DNA from: Nepenthes gracilis | Lineage: Eukaryota > Streptophyta > Magnoliopsida > Caryophyllales > Nepenthaceae | Length of the DNA: 64,000 bases | Assembly: GCA_033239525.1 (NCBI GenBank) | Contig: BSYO01000030.1 | Span: forward strand, 10,747,030-10,811,029 | Direction: 5' to 3' | Shown here: positions 1-12,532 of the stretch, piece after piece | Numbering within the stretch: position 1 is the stretch's first letter | Layout of the letters: the number at the start of each line of letters is the position of its first letter | The notes under the pieces: generated by a model | The model's input: the letters and a program-made list of their open reading frames with translations, nothing else | Told to the model about the DNA's origin: nothing | Databases searched by the model: none | Position numbers and translations under genes: made by a program

Positions 1-222
1 CCTCTTGGAGGTTTGTAACCTATTTCACATAGTGGATTTGTTGTTATCTCTACTTCAAGTGGTTTTTCCTTCGGTTCAGGAAGGGTTTCACGTTAAATCT
101 AGTGTATTTCTCTTTCCTTGTTGGCTGTCCGTCCGAGTGCTGTCCCTCTGACCGAGTAATTTGTCCTCTCAGTCATTGCGCTCGGGAACATTTTGTCCGA
201 GCGCCCGTGTTGTGCCCCAACA
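1..222 (+). repeat. 3' end of a Copia (TNT1-like) LTR
   Basis: The window opens inside a sequence with the layout of a Copia LTR R-U5 region: a 'tggtttttcc' block followed by 'agggtttcacgttaaat'. This matches in style the U5 of the LTR that ends at 40,773 ('gtggtttttcc', 'gggttttccacgtaaat'). It ends in CCCCAACA at 222, like the other two TNT1-like LTRs here. No primer-binding site follows, so it is a 3' LTR or a solo LTR whose body lies outside the window. The assignment rests on similarity to the two other LTRs in this window. Confidence 0.55.
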
Positions 223-3200
223 CGTTCTTCGTGGTTCACTGTTCACAGCTGGGTTAGCTGCTGTGACATGGGGAGCGCCTCCTTCGCACTATTGTGTGCT
301 TTTGAACAAGAAAAATAAATATATTTTTGGTATTTTGATATGTTATTTGATGAAAATAATTAATTATTCGGCTATAGCAAAATACTTTGGTGATTATTTA
401 AAATATTGAGTATATAAATAATTTTCTATGGATATATTTTGAATAAGTCAATATATTGGTTTTTACTTGTTTAATTGTGAATTTAATAAATAATATTATG
501 TTAAGTATTGTGATAAATTTTGATTAATAAATTTAGAGAATGTATTTAATATTGATATTTAAAAAAAAAATAAACGACACATTAGACTGTATTGAAATAT
601 CTATTTAATTATTTAATAGACATTAATATGTTATATTAATATTTAATTTTATTCACGTTATGTTATTTCTTATTCATGCTTCTACTTTTAATGCTTAATT
701 TTAGTAGGACAGGATAAATAACTATACATTAAGATATTGGGTGATTGATGAGACTAGAAACATTAATAGGACACACTTGGCATTGGATGATGAAGTGATG
801 AAAAAAAGCCTGGGTATGAAGTAATTTACCTAACTAAACGATGTGTAAATAAATTAATTTTAAGTTTACAGTGGTAGAAATATAATCTTATAGATTTTTT
901 TTTAATGAAATCTCTTTTAATGAAATATATCATTATCATACATAATATTATCAGTTATTATATTTTGGATTTTATACATTATGTTGTTTTTTACAATTGT
1001 TGTATTTCCGATTAGAGAATTATTTATTAGTCATTCAATCCATATATTTTTCTTTTAACCTTCCAAATTGATAATCAGGCAATTACATTTTTAAGTAGTA
1101 ATTATACTGCAAGACTTAGATATGGATGTTTCATATGTCGTGGTGGAGTGTGATGGCTATGTGCAGATCACTTTTGTATTAATGGTTTACATAATTTATA
1201 GGGTGTATTACAAAATGTAAAAATTTCATTGAAATTATAGCTATATAAAAGTAAAATGTTTTTTTTTTTGAAAAAAAAAGATAATGCTACGTCGTAATTA
1301 TAAATATATATGATGTAATTATAGATTAATTTCAACATCATCAATAGAGCTCTTGAAGAATATAATCGGGTTATGACATGTTGTGTAGTCTACCCACGGG
1401 TTTGTAAGATATGTCCATCTGATTGTCATCTGCTGCGTAATGGATGGATTGAGGGGTAAGGAATCTGACAGTCTGGTTTATGTTCTGATCATTTCTCTTG
1501 CTTGGGCGAGTGATAGTTGAAGATTGTTGATCGCAGAATTGAGAATGTAGATCAAGCAATTGTCCTTCATCGAAAGAAGAACGAAGGAGGGCTGGCAGAT
1601 TTGATTTACGACCCAAGATGATGATCTGTTTGACATAACCAATGAGGACAAGCATCTGAAAACCAACATTGCATATTGTAGGAACGGCATTGCCAATAAA
1701 TTATTCAACACAACATACTTCTGTCATATCTTGCTTCATGTGGGCTCTTATAACCAGTGATAATTGGCTTATCCACCTGTGAGCATACATGCATGTATGA
1801 AATGCTGCCATGAGGTCTAAAGGCGTCTTCCACTTGTTGATCATTCAACCTTTGTGGGCCATGGTGGTTTTGAAAGGCTAGCAAACTGGTTGGTGTGCCC
1901 AAGCTATCAAAACATTGAAGTGTTTATGGAAATTTGAGGATGCTAATAGCCTTTGCTTTGTGGAGTTTCGAGGAACTCAGCTTTGTAGGACAAGAAGGAA
2001 AATGCAGATGACAGAAATGCAGAATATGTTTGCCTAGGCTGTGCCTTTAGTAACTCACAACCGATGCAAGATAAGGCTATTGAAGTTTGATGCTTTTGCA
2101 TCGGTTACCTCCTCAAGGTGGAAGTGTAATTCTAGAATTCAGTATGTAATAGGATTAGCTACTGTTGTATTGTGGAGGGAACAAACTTGTTCACCCCTGC
2201 TGTAGATTGAAGGTGTAAAATGCTACAGATTGAAGGAGGAAGGTAACTGTTACATGATGGACTAGTAGAGGATCGGATGACAGATTCAGGTTTGCAACAC
2301 TGGAAAATCAGGCTTGAAATTGGACCTTGAGGGACTCAACAACTAGTGTCATCAATCTACTTGCAAGACTTCTCGAGAGACTAGAATGTTGAATTTTAGT
2401 AGCCAACAGTTGAGCTGTAAGATATGAATTTTAAAAATTATTTTAATGATCCTAAATTTGATTTAATTAAATTTTTAGGCTAATTATGGATTTAGGTCAA
2501 AAATTAAATATTAAACTAAAGTAAATTAGGCCTGAATGGCAAGTAACATGCACCTAACCCACACATTAACTTATTTTGAGAAGAATATCTACACTTGAAG
2601 TGTGTTTGAATCAAAATATTGAAGCCTAATATACGCCTATTAGGTGCTTGTGTGTAATACAAAATTAGTTTCCACGCTTGAATCTCATCTGATTGATACA
2701 CTTGACTCAATTTTCTACATATAGACTCTTTGGTAGATTTTATCTTATTTCTACTGAAATTTCAAGGGAAGAAAGAGAAAGAAAGAAGAGGAGAGAGAAA
2801 GAATGAGAAGGTGAATTTAAGGAGAGATAAAGCAATCTTTTGGAAAATCTAAACAACGTCAAGTATATCTAAACCCTTTATTTATACTATTTTTTGAATT
2901 CTTGAAACATATTTTTTATTTCAGATGATGCTACAATGTGTTAATTTTTTACTCAAATTTATTATACGTTGCATGCATGTAATTTTATTTTCAATTCATA
3001 AAATTTTTCAAAGCCCATATCTTAAATTCTTGCATATTAAAAATTATGTACAAAAATTTTTACATATTGTTAAATTTCACACTTATGTTTCTATATAATG
3101 TTAATTTTTACATATTTATTTAGACATATTTTTTATTTGTAAGAAATTAATAAAATTATATAAACTATATTGAATTCTTGAAATTTTAATATAAATAGGC

Positions 3201-3540
3201 TTGCTTGCCAACAATCCTTACTCCATTATTTTTGCATGTAATAAATTTCTATTTTATTATTTTTTTCATGTCATTATTTAAAGAAAATAATTGATGAAAA
3301 CTCTACAATGACTTTGATAAAAATAATTAGTTTCTCTAATATGAGAAAATATGTTTATATTTATATTTTATATAGAGTTTTTAGTTTTAATTAAATAAAG
3401 ATCATTGGAAAGATTTAATAGAATATTCAAATATATTCTAATATATTATTTATAAACCGAAAGTCGAATCTAATATTCATTAGTTAGAAAAGTAGCGTTT
3501 GATTTCGATTATAATAAATAATATGTAGTAGAATCACTTA
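223..3540. other. AT-rich intergenic DNA, no recognisable gene
   Basis: Mostly very AT-rich, with poly-A and poly-T runs. A less AT-rich part (about 1,370-2,400) has three overlapping short minus-strand frames of 65-94 codons. They match nothing I recognise and do not join into one plausible protein. A purine-rich GA tract lies at 2,760-2,830. I see no promoter-gene arrangement. Confidence 0.6.
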
Positions 3541-3549
3541 CGAATTGTG

Positions 3550-4016
3550 GCTAATGGTGTATGACATTTAACTATATGAAAATAATTATAATCTAAATTT
3601 TAACATTCGGTTCTTGTAGGTAAGATTGCTGCCAATTTTTTGTTCTTATATGTTAGTGTGACTTTTGTATATTTCATATTCTGTACATATTGATTAATTT
3701 TTGTATGTCGCACAGTTTTAAGCGTTAGTATGATTTTGACATAATTTCTACACTTTTCTAATTATCTGCATAATTGATTATTAGTGGCGTATGACTTTTG
3801 ACTATATAAAAATAATTGTAACATAAATTTCAATATTAGATTCTTATAGGTGAGATTATCGCCGATTTTTAGTTCTTATATGTTAGCGTGACTTTTGTAT
3901 ATTTCATGTTCTGTACATATCGATTAATTTTTGCATGTCGCACAATTTTAAGCATTAGTATAATTTTGACATAATTTCTAGAGTTGTATAGTTATCTACA
4001 TGAATGATTATTAGTA
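3550..4016. repeat. Two-copy tandem repeat, period about 230 bp
   Basis: The stretch from about 3,550 to 3,783 repeats at about 3,784-4,016. For example, 'ttcttgtaggtaagatt' at 3,611 recurs as 'ttcttataggtgagatt' at 3,841, and 'gtgacttttgtatatttcat' occurs in both. The copies differ by scattered substitutions, so the duplication is not recent. It is not coding. Confidence 0.85.
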
Positions 4017-5690
4017 TATAGTTTTTGTCATGATTTATGTAATTATATAATTTTTGACATGCTCTATTATTTTATATTGTTTCTACATGCTTTATCGACT
4101 AGTGATATTATTAGCGTATCAGATTTTAATCATGACATTGTTTGTTGCATGATTCATTCAATAAATATCACATCTCAAATTTCAAACCCATCATTAATAA
4201 TTATCAACATTAATAATTATTCAATTAACTATTTAATCAATCGTGAACGTAAATTTTACGTTGATATATCGACTGACCAAATAAAATAATACGACATAAA
4301 TACAATACCCAAAATGCTATGTCATCATATGGTTCCAATACCAAACAAATCCTAACGTCGGACCTTATATAAAGAGTTATATTTAACCCAAATATAATCA
4401 GAGAAATCATCTATGACATCTCACGTCCTCATTTACACTTAATAAGAAGTCATACTATATATAAGTTCATAAATATGTCATTATTATACATAGGATCCAT
4501 ATGATACCATATCAAGTGGTTCCAATCCCGTATGACATGAATATGACGTCGAATTCTTCAAAGATACTATTAGGAACCAAAAGTCATCACCAAAAAATTC
4601 TACGGAAGTACTAAAAACAACCATAATAATTTTTGCAAAAATGTAACCAAATGGTCAATACCAAATAGTATAAATACGTCTTTATTTATTTACAAGACGG
4701 AGTACATTTCTAACATCAAATTTATCCAATACATTACAATTTATCATCATCCTATCATAATTACCTTCCGCTGTACCACTCTAATCACCATATATCAACT
4801 TGTACTTTTCATTTGATGGGTTAGAAAAAACGACAAGTGAGTAAACTAAATTCTCAACAATGCACAAATAAGTGAATATATACATATTTTTATACTCAAA
4901 ATAGACATATACAGATATCATAGAAATATGATTCGTATCAAATGTGCATGAACCTTCACATTTTATTTTTGAGTTCTTATTTATCATTTATCTTTAAAGA
5001 TTAAAACTATTAGGCCTTACTAACTAACGGAGCAGTCAATCAAATATAGAATTGTGTTAACCCACACAATCTAAGGCTAATAACTAAGCAAATAGCTAAA
5101 CAAGACAAATATCTTCCTTATTTACACCTCAAAGACAGAATGGTCTACCTATATCATCTAGTAGACGGGATCAATTCTTTGATTCCACTATAATACTCTA
5201 AGGCGTGCCAAAGCATATTACCCACTATAATATGCGGTTAGGATAATCCTTGAGTTTCTTTACTATAATATCTATGGCATGTCAGAGAATATTACCCGTT
5301 GAGATAATTCCTTAGTCCAATTTCATACTTATTCTCAAAACATGAAAACTTCTTCACATAGGCTCTTATCTTAATTTTTATACTTCCTTACTTAATTTTC
5401 TCCGTTCCAAAAAATAATAATTCTTATTCTTCGAAACTTACGAAATTTTCATAGAATCTTTTCTTGGACATAAATTCATAACACACGGCCTTAAATAATA
5501 GAAAGCGATGTAATGGCTATGCAAAGTTCCCATGTAAATTTTTACAATATCAAAATAGGCAATCAAAATTTATAATAATTAATAACAAATCATAAATTGT
5601 AACAGAAATCGATACATTGTCCTTTTTAATGGCTTAATTTCTTATATATATTAAAATATAAATTTAATATGTGATATATTCGGTTGACTT
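4017..5690. other. AT-rich intergenic DNA, possible old Gypsy LTR debris
   Basis: No gene seen. Around 4,770-4,870 a run ('gtaccactctaatcacc' then 'gacaagtgagtaaac') resembles in style the clause at 16,960-17,000 and 48,600-48,650 of the two Gypsy LTRs, which reads 'tactctagaagaaagaaaa' followed by a 'gagc-aataccc' type motif. A degraded LTR of the same superfamily is possible but unproven. A short imperfect repeat of about 85 bp lies at 5,185-5,310 ('ctataata' followed by 'tattaccc'). Confidence 0.35.
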
Positions 5691-7050
5691 TGGTGCTGAC
5701 TCAGTACTTGATTCTAAGGTTAACGTGGTTAATTTCTTAAGTCAATTTTTTGTACAATTTTCTAAGTACTCGGTTTTCGGTTCAGAACCGAATTAAAGGT
5801 TGGTCTGTGGGTCGGTCAAATTTAATTTTTTTACACTTATAAGCAGAGTCGATGAACCGATTTACTATATGTAAGCTGAAATTTAGCATGTGAGTCGGTT
5901 CATTTAGCTGACTCGGGGCTCGGTTCATGACTCCGGACCGGTTCGGGGATCGATTCGGGTATTAATTTTTACCGTAAATATTTTATTATCTTATATTATT
6001 CTAATAAATATTCGGGTGCTTTTGTCTTCTGTTTAAAAGCCGAAATGGACTGGTTTAGGCCTTAATTCCAGCATGTGCTGGAAGACTGGTGGAAGGACTC
6101 GGCAGTTTCTAGGGCTCAATACAGTATCAATTCGGAGGCATTTTGGGCCACAATTTTACAGCTGAATAGTGTAACGTTAGTACTTGATAATTTACTCATG
6201 TCGGGTGCTGGTTCAACCGGTTCCAGGCCGGTTTGATTTATTTCTCCAAGCTGCCAGGTTCAGCACTCAAGGTGCTGAACCCAGTTTAGTCCACTTTAGT
6301 TGGCCGTTTCAGTACGTTTCTCAAGGAGTTTGAAGCGGCCATTTTAATGGTAATTAGATTAGTATTAGTAGATTACACTTTGGCTAGGTCGGCTGCCGGT
6401 TCAACCTAATTGGGTTCTGTTTGGTTCAATTTTCCTGAGCTGCCAATTCTGAATCAGCAAGGGTGTTCAGGGACTGGTTCTGCAATTTACAATTTTATGG
6501 CCAATTCTAGACCCATTTTTGGCTGGTCCAAGGAATCCTATTATAGCTAAGAGACTCATGTTTATGTTCATGTTTGGTTCCTGGCTAGTTCAAGTTAATT
6601 TTACAGCCGGTTCGAGTCATGATCCACAAACCAGAATTCTGCTTCAGCAACGTCCATTGCAGCAGATTTCAGTTGCCGTTTTGGTGATCAATTCGTGACC
6701 AATTCAGGGTCAAATTTTACAGGGGGACACTTGAACATTATCTTAAGGCACTTAAGTTTATATCATGGCCGGCTTGGTCAATTTGGATCCCGGTTCGGAC
6801 CCGATTCAGAGGCTGATTTCCAACTGCATCCTGATTCAGTTCAGCAAGACCTTTTGCTGTTCATGGATCCGGTTCACCGACCCATCCAGCTCATTTTCAT
6901 GATCCATTTGGTCACAAGATAGGTAAGATATTAAACTAGTTGTATGCCAAATTAGGGCCGGTTTGGTGATCATTTGGTCACTGGTTAAGCCAAAGTGCAG
7001 AAACTGTGCAACTGCAGAGTTTTGCTCAATGGTTCCAGCCGAGTATATCT
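5690..7050. repeat. CCGGTTC / CGGTTCA-rich stretch
   Basis: About 1.35 kb, less AT-rich than its surroundings, in which variants of CCGGTTC, CGGTTCAA and GATTCAG recur irregularly (for example 5,935-5,960, 6,210-6,240, 6,395-6,430, 6,785-6,810, 6,868-6,880). There is no fixed period and no long reading frame. It may be the U3 of an old LTR or a decayed satellite-like sequence. I cannot choose between these. Confidence 0.45.
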
Positions 7051-7602
7051 CATGTTTTCATAATAATATGTGCACGAATTTAACACAAGACAAGTATTAT
7101 AATAATAATACTTGAAGGATTTAACAATAAACAACACCAAATGAAGGCTTTTAGCAAATTCCTTGTTGTCCTACTGATGTTCCGATTCTGCTCTTTTTCT
7201 TCTCTCTCGGTTCCATCTGTTCTTCCTTCTTTCTCTTCTATTTTTCCCTCTTTTCTTCCCACAGTTTCCTTTCTTTTTCCTCTCCTCACCTCCTCACACG
7301 TTCTTATATTAATCAACTTTGAGGGGCTGAGTCATTAGCTCAGCTGACACCTCATATTCTTCTCCTCCAGAATCACAGCCGTGTGGCCTGCTGAGTCTTC
7401 CCCTACTTGGCTGTGTGTAAATTTTATATTCTGCCTAATGGAGGCTTTTAATTGGTAATTAATTGAATGACATAAGCAGCTCTTACTTGCCACGGTTTGC
7501 TGCTGCTTTGCTGATGAAAAGCTCAGCTTCGAAGCCGGGAGGAAGGCGACGACAGACGGGCGAGGTAAGGAGGAAGAGAAAAGCTGGGCGAGGCGTGAAA
7601 GA
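7051..7602. other. Gene-free stretch before the first Copia element
   Basis: Contains a pyrimidine-rich block at 7,190-7,300 (CTTTTTC, TTCCTTC runs) that gives open frames on both strands only because of its composition. No gene is recognised. The last five bases (7,598-7,602, AAAGA) are the left target-site duplication of the Copia element. Confidence 0.6.
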
Positions 7603-7956
7603 TATTAGAAAATATACGTGATTCAGTATAATTGTATTTTTTGTATTATATATATTGTAATATTTTCGTAGTCTTATTTTAGGATAGTAAATATTTATTT
7701 AATGCTTTTTTAGGGTAGGATTATTTTTATTGTATTAGGATATTTTCTTTTCCCGTTTTCTTTTCTTCGCTGATATTTTCCTTTCTTGTTTTTATTTCCT
7801 TCGCTGCCTTCGCAGCTTTTATATTACCTCGTGCAGTGTGTGCATTGTAACTTACCAAAGACATTAATGGCAACGCTGTCTTCTCCATCTTTGCCCTCGA
7901 TTCTCATCGTCTTTGTTTGGCTTTGATCTGCTGAAACCCTATTGCCAATTCTTAAA
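7603..7956 (+). repeat. 5' LTR of the 7.6-12.9 kb Copia element
   Basis: 354 bp, starting TATTAGAAAA and ending CTTAAA (CTTACA in the 3' copy), immediately followed by the primer-binding site. It differs from the 3' LTR at three bases. The left boundary is fixed by the AAAGA duplication just upstream. Confidence 0.95.
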
Positions 7957-7968
7957 TGGTATCAGAGA
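7957..7968 (+). promoter_or_regulatory. Primer-binding site (initiator-Met tRNA type)
   Basis: TGGTATCAGAGA directly abuts the 5' LTR. This is the usual plant Copia sequence complementary to the 3' end of initiator methionine tRNA, which primes minus-strand cDNA synthesis. Confidence 0.9.
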
Positions 7969-7969
7969 G

Positions 7970-8960
7970 ATGGAATCACATCCCCCTGTTTCAGACGATA
8001 CGTCCAACGTCGATCTTCCTACTCAGATCTGCAACCAAAATCGGTTGCGGTTTCAAAATCTTGTAGATCCCACAAATCCGTTTCGCTTGGAGCCCGGTGA
8101 TAGCCCTGCGGTCACTTTAGTCGCTGATTTGCTTACCACCGACAACTATTCCACTTGGTCCAGAACCAAGCGTCGAGCTTTGAGGGCCAAAAATAAACTC
8201 CAGTTTATCGATGGTACTGTTCCGAAACCCACCGATTCTGATGATCCCCTTTTTGAAGCTTGGGGACGATGCAATGATATGATTGTATCTTGGATACAAA
8301 ACTCCATTAGCCCTTCCATTAAGTCTAGCGTTGTCTTTGTTGACGATGCCTTCGACATCTGGAAAGAGTTGCATGGATCGATTCACCCAAAGAAATGGAC
8401 CCCCGTATTTTTCAACTCAAAAAATCGCTGGCTGGACTCTTGCAAGAGCAAGATCCGGTAAGTTTGTACTATGAAAAACTGAAAGCAATCTGGGATGAGC
8501 TTCTCATTTACGACCCCATCCCAGATTGTACATGTGGAAAATTAAAAGTTCGATCAACGCTATCGGAGGGATTGCGTGATTCATTTTTAATGGGTTTAAA
8601 TGATGCTTATACTAACGTCGAGACAGATTATGTTGATGGATCCCCTTCCATCCATAAACGAGAGTCTTCTCGTTATACAAAGAACAAGAAAAACATCACG
8701 GATGTTGTCGCCTGTTCACCCCGAGCCAATGGCTTTACGGGTTGCCGCTAACTCTAAAAGGTTTGTGAAACATAATTCTGTGCAGAAGAAAGACAGACCC
8801 TTTTGTGTATTGCCGTGTCTCGGACACACCATTGAACAATGTTTTAAGTAAGGGAATGCCGAAATGCCTATTTGTACTCAACGTCATAAAGTTTGGTCAT
8901 ACCGTTGATAAATGTTATCAACTTCATGGATTCCCCTTTAATCCAAAACATGGTAAGTCT
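7970..8960 (+). pseudogene. Copia gag, frameshifted
   Basis: The ATG at 7,970 lies one base after the primer-binding site. The first ~140 codons resemble the N-terminal gag domain common in plant Copia elements (a 'TTDNYSTWSRTKRRAL' block, then 'KNKLQFIDGTVPKP'). The frame changes near 8,390: the expected continuation ('PRIFQLKKSLAGLLQ', then 'YYEKLKAIWDELLIYD') is in a different frame until a stop at 8,751. Two zinc-knuckle-like remnants follow in yet other frames: one around 8,800-8,850, and one around 8,870-8,930 with 'GHTVDKCYQLHGFP'. Gag would form the virus-like particle. This copy cannot do so without frameshift repair. Confidence 0.85.
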
Positions 8961-9214
8961 GGAATGAATACTTTCTCGGCCAACCATTCCACCTTACTAC
9001 CATTGTCGACCACGAGGCAATGAAAATGACAAAGTTGCCTTGACCAAAAGTCAATACAAGCAACTCATGAATCTCTGCATGATCAAAGAAAGGTCATTGG
9101 CTCTGCCCTTACTGACTAAAGAAGCTGCGACCCATTTTGATCCTCTTTGCGATCGGTCGTAGGCAGGTAACATGACGGGTATTAATTTTTTACTGCGGCC
9201 TCATGCTTATAATG

Positions 9215-9262
9215 AAAAGCGTGTTTGGATTATAGGACACACCCCTGAGATCACATGATCTG
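9215..9262 (+). pseudogene. Copia protease active-site remnant
   Basis: The sequence reads 'VWII' followed by 'GHTPEI' and a stop, where Copia proteases have a W-I-[IL]-D-[ST]-G-A motif. The catalytic aspartate codon is lost and the frame ends, so the aspartic protease that cleaves the polyprotein is dead in this copy. Confidence 0.7.
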
Positions 9263-10473
9263 CGACCCCTCTCTGTTTCGTTGTAAACAGCCTGCCATTG
9301 GGAGTTCTGTGAAGCTGCCCAATGGGAGTACTGTCCCTGTATCTTACGTTGGTGAAGTTAAATTGACCGCCAGGATTTCACTCACCAACGTCTTATGTGT
9401 TCCTTCATTCAGATTCAATTTACTCTCTGTGAAAGCTCTTACTACTTCTGCCCATTGCTGTACAGTGTTTTTCTCTAACCATTGCTTGATTCAGGACCTT
9501 GCCTCCTGGACCACGATTGGGATGGGTAAAGAAAAAAATGGTCTATATTATATGCTCAACAGTGAGGTGAATCCAAGTACTTTAGATGGCCTTCTCTGCA
9601 AATTCTCAAAGCAAATTGTGAAGCCCGCTGCTAATATTGTTTCATTACCAATTAATTTATGGCATTCTAGACTAGGTCACATATCTTATTCTAGAATTAA
9701 ATTGATACATGATCCGGTTGTAAAAGAAGCATTGCAATCTTTTAATAACACTCCGTGTTCCTTTTGTCACATGGCTAAGCAACGGCGCCTTCCGTTCACT
9801 CCCAGCATCCATAAATCACACACTTTATTTGCTATGGTGCATTGTGACTTATGGGGACCCTTTTTAGAAGAATCATACGACGGATACAAATATTTCTTGA
9901 CTATCGTTGATGACCTTTCAAGAAGTACTTGGATTTATCTTCAGAAACAAAAAATCGACACAAAAACGTGCTTAGAGGCTTTTTATAACCTCATTACAAC
10001 ACAATTTGATGTCAACATTAAAATTATTCGCACTGATAATGGGTCCGAATTCAAGTCTGGGAGATTTCTACAGTAAAAAGGGTGTTATCCACCAACGTAG
10101 TTGTGTGGAAACACCACAGCAAAATGGTGTTGTTGAACGCAAGCACCAACATTTATTGAATGTTGCCAGAGCCATTAGATTTCAATCAAATCTTCCACTA
10201 AAATATTGGAGTGATTGCATTCTAACTGCCGCCTATATTATAAATAGAATTCCCACTCCCGTACTTGAAAATAAGACTCCATATGAGATTCTTTTTGGAG
10301 TCCAACCAAATTATGATCATTTACGCATTTTTGGCTGTTTGTGTTTTGCTTCCACACTGTCTCGTGAACGAAGAAAATTTGACTCAGTAGAACTTGCGTG
10401 TTTTTGGGCTATCCCTTCGGTGTTAAAGGGTTCAAGCTGCTTGACTTACATAACCACAACATTTTTACTCTAG
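9255..10473 (+). pseudogene. Copia pre-integrase and integrase region, frameshifted
   Basis: After a protease C-terminal part, 'LWHSRLGHIS' and 'CSFCHMAKQRR' give the H-H-C-C zinc-binding domain. The catalytic core shows 'HCDLWGPF' (first Asp), then '[12 protein letters not shown]' (second Asp) near 10,030. A frame change near 10,060 separates these from '[13 protein letters not shown]' (catalytic Glu) at about 10,115-10,150. The C-terminal part ('[14 protein letters not shown]') follows, then the frame fails again near 10,400. All catalytic residues are present in DNA but not in one frame. Confidence 0.9.
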
Positions 10474-11079
10474 AGATGTCACATTTCATGAAAATATTTT
10501 TCCATTTAAACAAAGTAATGATAGAAGCTGTCCCCAAAATAGATCATGATAAGTTACATCCCGCCACCACGAGAATCGATTTTTTCAACAATCACCTCCG
10601 AATTTGTGGAACATTCGGATAGCATTAACAACCAACCACCGATTGAGGAACTTCACAATCATGAAGAACAACCTACCTTAATCCCCCACTCAAGCACCAT
10701 TAGAAACCACTTTGAGAGGTTGGTCGCCATCCGCAACACAACACTACCCTTGAAACTAACACACAATTGCCATCCCCGTAAATGATAAAACTCCTCTTCG
10801 TAGAACCACTAGAACTAGAAAAGCTCCTCAATATCTCAAAGATTTCCACCGTAATCATGCACTCCAAACTCCACTGTCCGAACAAACGGCATCCGTAAGC
10901 CTTATCCTCTTGAAAATTACATATCTTATCACAAATTATCTCGGGATATAGTTCTTTTTCAAACTCCGTCTCATCCAAATTGAACCGAACACATATGCTC
11001 AAGCTATGTCGGACCCCAATTGGCGCGTAAAGCTATAAAAAGCGAGTAACTAAATGCACGGAGTCTAATAACACATGGA

Positions 11080-12254
11080 TTATCACCAACCTTCCTCCAG
11101 GAAAGAAAGCTATCGGATGTCGATACGTTTTCAAATTGAAACTCAAAAGTGATGGGAGTATCGAAAGATACAAGTGTCGATTAGTTGCAAAAGGATATAC
11201 CCAACAGGAAGGAGTGGACTACCATGAGACCTTCTCTCCTGTTGCCAAACTTAGCACTGTACGATGTCTGTTAGCCATAGCAGCCGTGAAAGGATGGCAC
11301 TTATACCACTTTGATGTGAACAATGCCTTTCTCAATGGTACCCTAAATGAAGAAATTTACATGAAACCTCCTCCAGGCTACATAACGAAAGAACCGAACC
11401 AGGTCTGTAAATTGTCAAAAAGCATTTATGGCCTTAAGCAAGCTTCCCGCCAATGGTACTCAAAGTTATCCAGTTCTCTGATCACCTTTGGTTTCACCCA
11501 ATCCAAGGCAGATTACAGTTTATTCACTAAACAAAATAATCAATCGTTCACAACCCTCCTTGTATATGTTGATGACATCATCGTTGCTGGTAATTGCTTA
11601 CATTCAATAAATTCTGTTAAAACCTTTCTCAATCAGACTTTCAAAATAAAGGACTTAGGTATTTTGCGGTATTTCCTTGGCATTGAAGTTGCCCGGTCAT
11701 CAAAGGGTATACACATTTGTCAACGAAAGTATAACCTTGACATTTTAGCCGACTCTGGGACCATTGATTCCAAACCCCAGAAAATACCCTTGGACCAAAA
11801 TCTCAAATTAAGTAAACAAACCGGAACAGCCCTTAACGACCCTAGTATTTATAGACGGCTTATTGGCCGCCTTTTGTATCTCACTGTCACACGTCCCGAT
11901 ATTGCGCATGCAGTACAAAATTTAAGTCAATTTATGAATCAACCAACTCTAAATTATTTAAATGCTGCACACCAAGTATTACGGTATTTAAAACTTAATC
12001 CTGGACAAGGCTTGCTCCTTTCCTCCACATCGGACATTCAACTTCGCGCCTTTTGCGATGCCGATTGGGCTGCCTGTCCAGACACTCGTCGATCCATCAC
12101 TGGTTATTGTGTTTTTCTTGGCAACTCCCTTATCTCTTGGAAATGCAAGAAACAATCTGTTGTCTCTCGTTCCTCCGCTGAAGCTGAATATCGATCAATG
12201 GCTGCAACTTGTTGTGAATTATCTTGGCTTCGATATATTTTGACTGATTTCTGA
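11080..12254 (+). pseudogene. Copia reverse transcriptase and RNase H
   Basis: The longest surviving coding block (11,136-12,254). Reverse transcriptase signatures are '[15 protein letters not shown]', '[10 protein letters not shown]', '[10 protein letters not shown]' and the catalytic '[12 protein letters not shown]' box near 11,560-11,590. RNase H begins near 12,040 ('[20 protein letters not shown]') and includes '[11 protein letters not shown]'. A stop at 12,252-12,254 interrupts RNase H. Because plant genes are often misannotated from such blocks, it should not be read as a host kinase or transferase. Confidence 0.92.
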
Positions 12255-12267
12255 GTTTTACATCCCC

Positions 12268-12532
12268 ATGCGGCATCTCTCAGATCTTTGCGACAACCAA
12301 GCGGCTCTCCATATCGCAGCCAATCCGGTCTTCCATGAACGCACTAAACACATTGAGCTGGACTGTCATCTTATTCGCGACAAAATTCTTGAAGGAAGCA
12401 TTCGGACTCACCATATCACTACTCACAATCAGCTCGCGGATATCTTCACCAAGCCGTTACCATCTCATCGGTTGAATTTTTATTTGTCCAAGATGGGCAT
12501 CATTAATATATATGCTCCATCTTGTGGGGGCG
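12268..12532 (+). pseudogene. RNase H C-terminal remnant and polypurine tract
   Basis: After the stop, a shifted frame carries the expected end of Copia RNase H: '[20 protein letters not shown]', then '[14 protein letters not shown]' and 'LADIFTKPL'. The G-rich run TTGTGGGGGCG just before the 3' LTR (about 12,522-12,532) is the polypurine tract that primes plus-strand DNA synthesis. Confidence 0.88.

Noticed and set aside
1371..1902. Minus-strand gene made of three short frames
   Set aside because: Frames overlap, no motif is recognised, and no splice arrangement joins them convincingly.
7080..7338. Opposed frames of 78 and 65 codons
   Set aside because: Both come from one pyrimidine-rich block.
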